Assembly (NCBI GenBank): GCA_964456985.1
Contig: CAYWDH010000002.1
Location: 62,001-126,000 of the forward strand
DNA length: 64,000 nucleotides
Reading direction: 5' to 3'
Source: WJMT01 sp964456985
GTDB taxonomy: Bacteria; Acidobacteriota; Aminicenantia; Aminicenantales; Aminicenantaceae
Part shown: positions 63,471-64,000 of the stretch, one piece after another
Layout: every line of letters starts with the position of its first letter
Numbering within the stretch: position 1 is the first letter of the stretch
Made by a program: the position numbers and the translations under genes
Notes under the pieces: model-generated
What the model was told of the DNA's origin: nothing
Seen by the model: only the letters and a program-made list of their open reading frames with translations
The model's database searches: none

Positions 63471-63860
63471 TCATTTCGGTCTATCCGGTTTTTTTTCTTG
63501 ATGGTGTTTGAGAGCTCCAATCAAAAGGACCTTTATCTGCTCAGGAGACAGTGGCTTCTCCACGTAATCCCAGGCTCCCTCTTTGAGGCATTTCTTTGCT
63601 TTCTTTGGTTCGCTGAATCCAGTGATGATGATGACTTCAGGTGATGAAGATGCTTTTTTGATATCACTGATCAGCTCCAGACCGGATCCATCGGGCATGA
63701 TGACATCCAGAAAAACCACCTGAAAGTTTCCGGACCTGACTTTCTCCATGCCCTCCTTTAAGGTGAAAGCAGATGATGGATGATGGCCGTTGCCTTGGAC
63801 CACATAAGCCAGGGAATCATTGACCAGTTTGTTGTCATCTATGATCAACACATTTGCCAT
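63471..63860 (-). CDS. Single-domain response regulator (receiver only)
   Basis: A 129-residue receiver domain with IDD (7-9), phospho-acceptor Asp52 in LDVIMPDGSG, Thr80 and Lys102 (VEKPLS), then a short basic tail. It lacks an output domain, so it acts by protein contact or as the separated receiver of a larger system. The partner kinase is not visible. Upstream sequence runs off the window. Confidence 0.92.
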   Translation of the reverse strand: MANVLIIDDNKLVNDSLAYVVQGNGHHPSSAFTLKEGMEKVRSGNFQVVFLDVIMPDGSGLELISDIKKASSSPEVIIITGFSEPKKAKKCLKEGAWDYVEKPLSPEQIKVLLIGALKHHQEKKPDRPK

Positions 63861-64000
63861 TGTTTTTTTTGTTTTGTCAGTTGAACCCCGGTTTGGTCAG
63901 AAGCGGAATCCTCTGTTTTTCATGATATGTATTACTGGTGTTCCGTTCGTTGATGCAGCTTCTAAACAGCAAACAACGTGCCAAATCAGAGATTTCTGGG

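Noticed and set aside
63877..64000. Two open minus-strand frames entering from the window edge (stops at 63877 and 63897)
   Set aside because: About 40 codons each, no recognisable motif, and they conflict with each other. One may be the tail of a kinase gene, but this cannot be decided here.
1..64000. CRISPR array, prophage or insertion sequence
   Set aside because: I found no regular spacer repeats, transposase, integrase or phage structural genes.

Overview
This is bacterial chromosomal DNA with moderate to low GC. The gene content suggests a strictly anaerobic, Gram-negative-type heterotroph. I infer an Acidobacteriota/Candidatus Aminicenantes-like lineage from the many secreted PD40 (TolB-like) propeller proteins, a PadR regulator overlapping a large FtsX/MacB-type permease, lipoprotein alpha-2-macroglobulin with PbpC, and an Mvh-type [NiFe] hydrogenase with HdrA. 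No rRNA or other taxonomic marker is present, so this placement is an inference.

Layout. 1-9.5 kb: five minus-strand genes (a partial HExxH secreted protein, a glycosyltransferase, a radical SAM enzyme, an unknown secreted protein and a PD40 protein). Each is preceded by a copy of one promoter-bearing repeat (TTGACT-like, 18 bp spacer, TATGAT-like). A truncated TMEM175 gene lies between two of them. 9.5-14.4 kb: a TPR/PD40 protein and an OmpR-type two-component system. The same 11-bp-period direct repeats lie upstream of both transcription units. 14.4-22.6 kb: the tail of a deleted gene with its terminator, then a thioester alpha-2-macroglobulin lipoprotein and penicillin-binding protein 1C. 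22.6-29.3 kb: small envelope proteins, a UreH-like transporter, a tRNA-like gene, a cupin, a GNAT enzyme, a methyltransferase and an ECF sigma factor with a membrane-protein partner. 29.4-48.9 kb: carbohydrate-active enzymes (GH51, GH97, a GH43-like propeller), an esterase, an alkaline-phosphatase-superfamily lipoprotein, an S9 peptidase, SYLF, hemerythrin and ferredoxin proteins, a class A beta-lactamase-like protein and a ChaN-PDZ protein. 49-54.3 kb: a housekeeping operon accA-hisS-aspS-fba. 54.4-57.3 kb: PadR and ABC-type permease. 57.4-63.2 kb: an ArsR-type regulator behind a 22-bp palindromic operator, then maturation protease, hdrA, mvhD, mvhG and mvhA. The window ends with a single-domain response regulator.

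How the genes work together. The Mvh-HdrA set should couple H2 to ferredoxin and another acceptor by flavin-based electron bifurcation or confurcation. No HdrB or HdrC is seen, so the second acceptor is open. A2M and PbpC form a periplasmic defence and wall-repair pair. The glycosidases, esterase, peptidases and PD40 proteins suggest growth on polysaccharide and protein detritus. The most unusual signals are regulatory and architectural: the duplicated promoter module in front of five consecutive genes, the PhoB-like repeat arrays, and the gene remnants at 5.0 and 14.5 kb.
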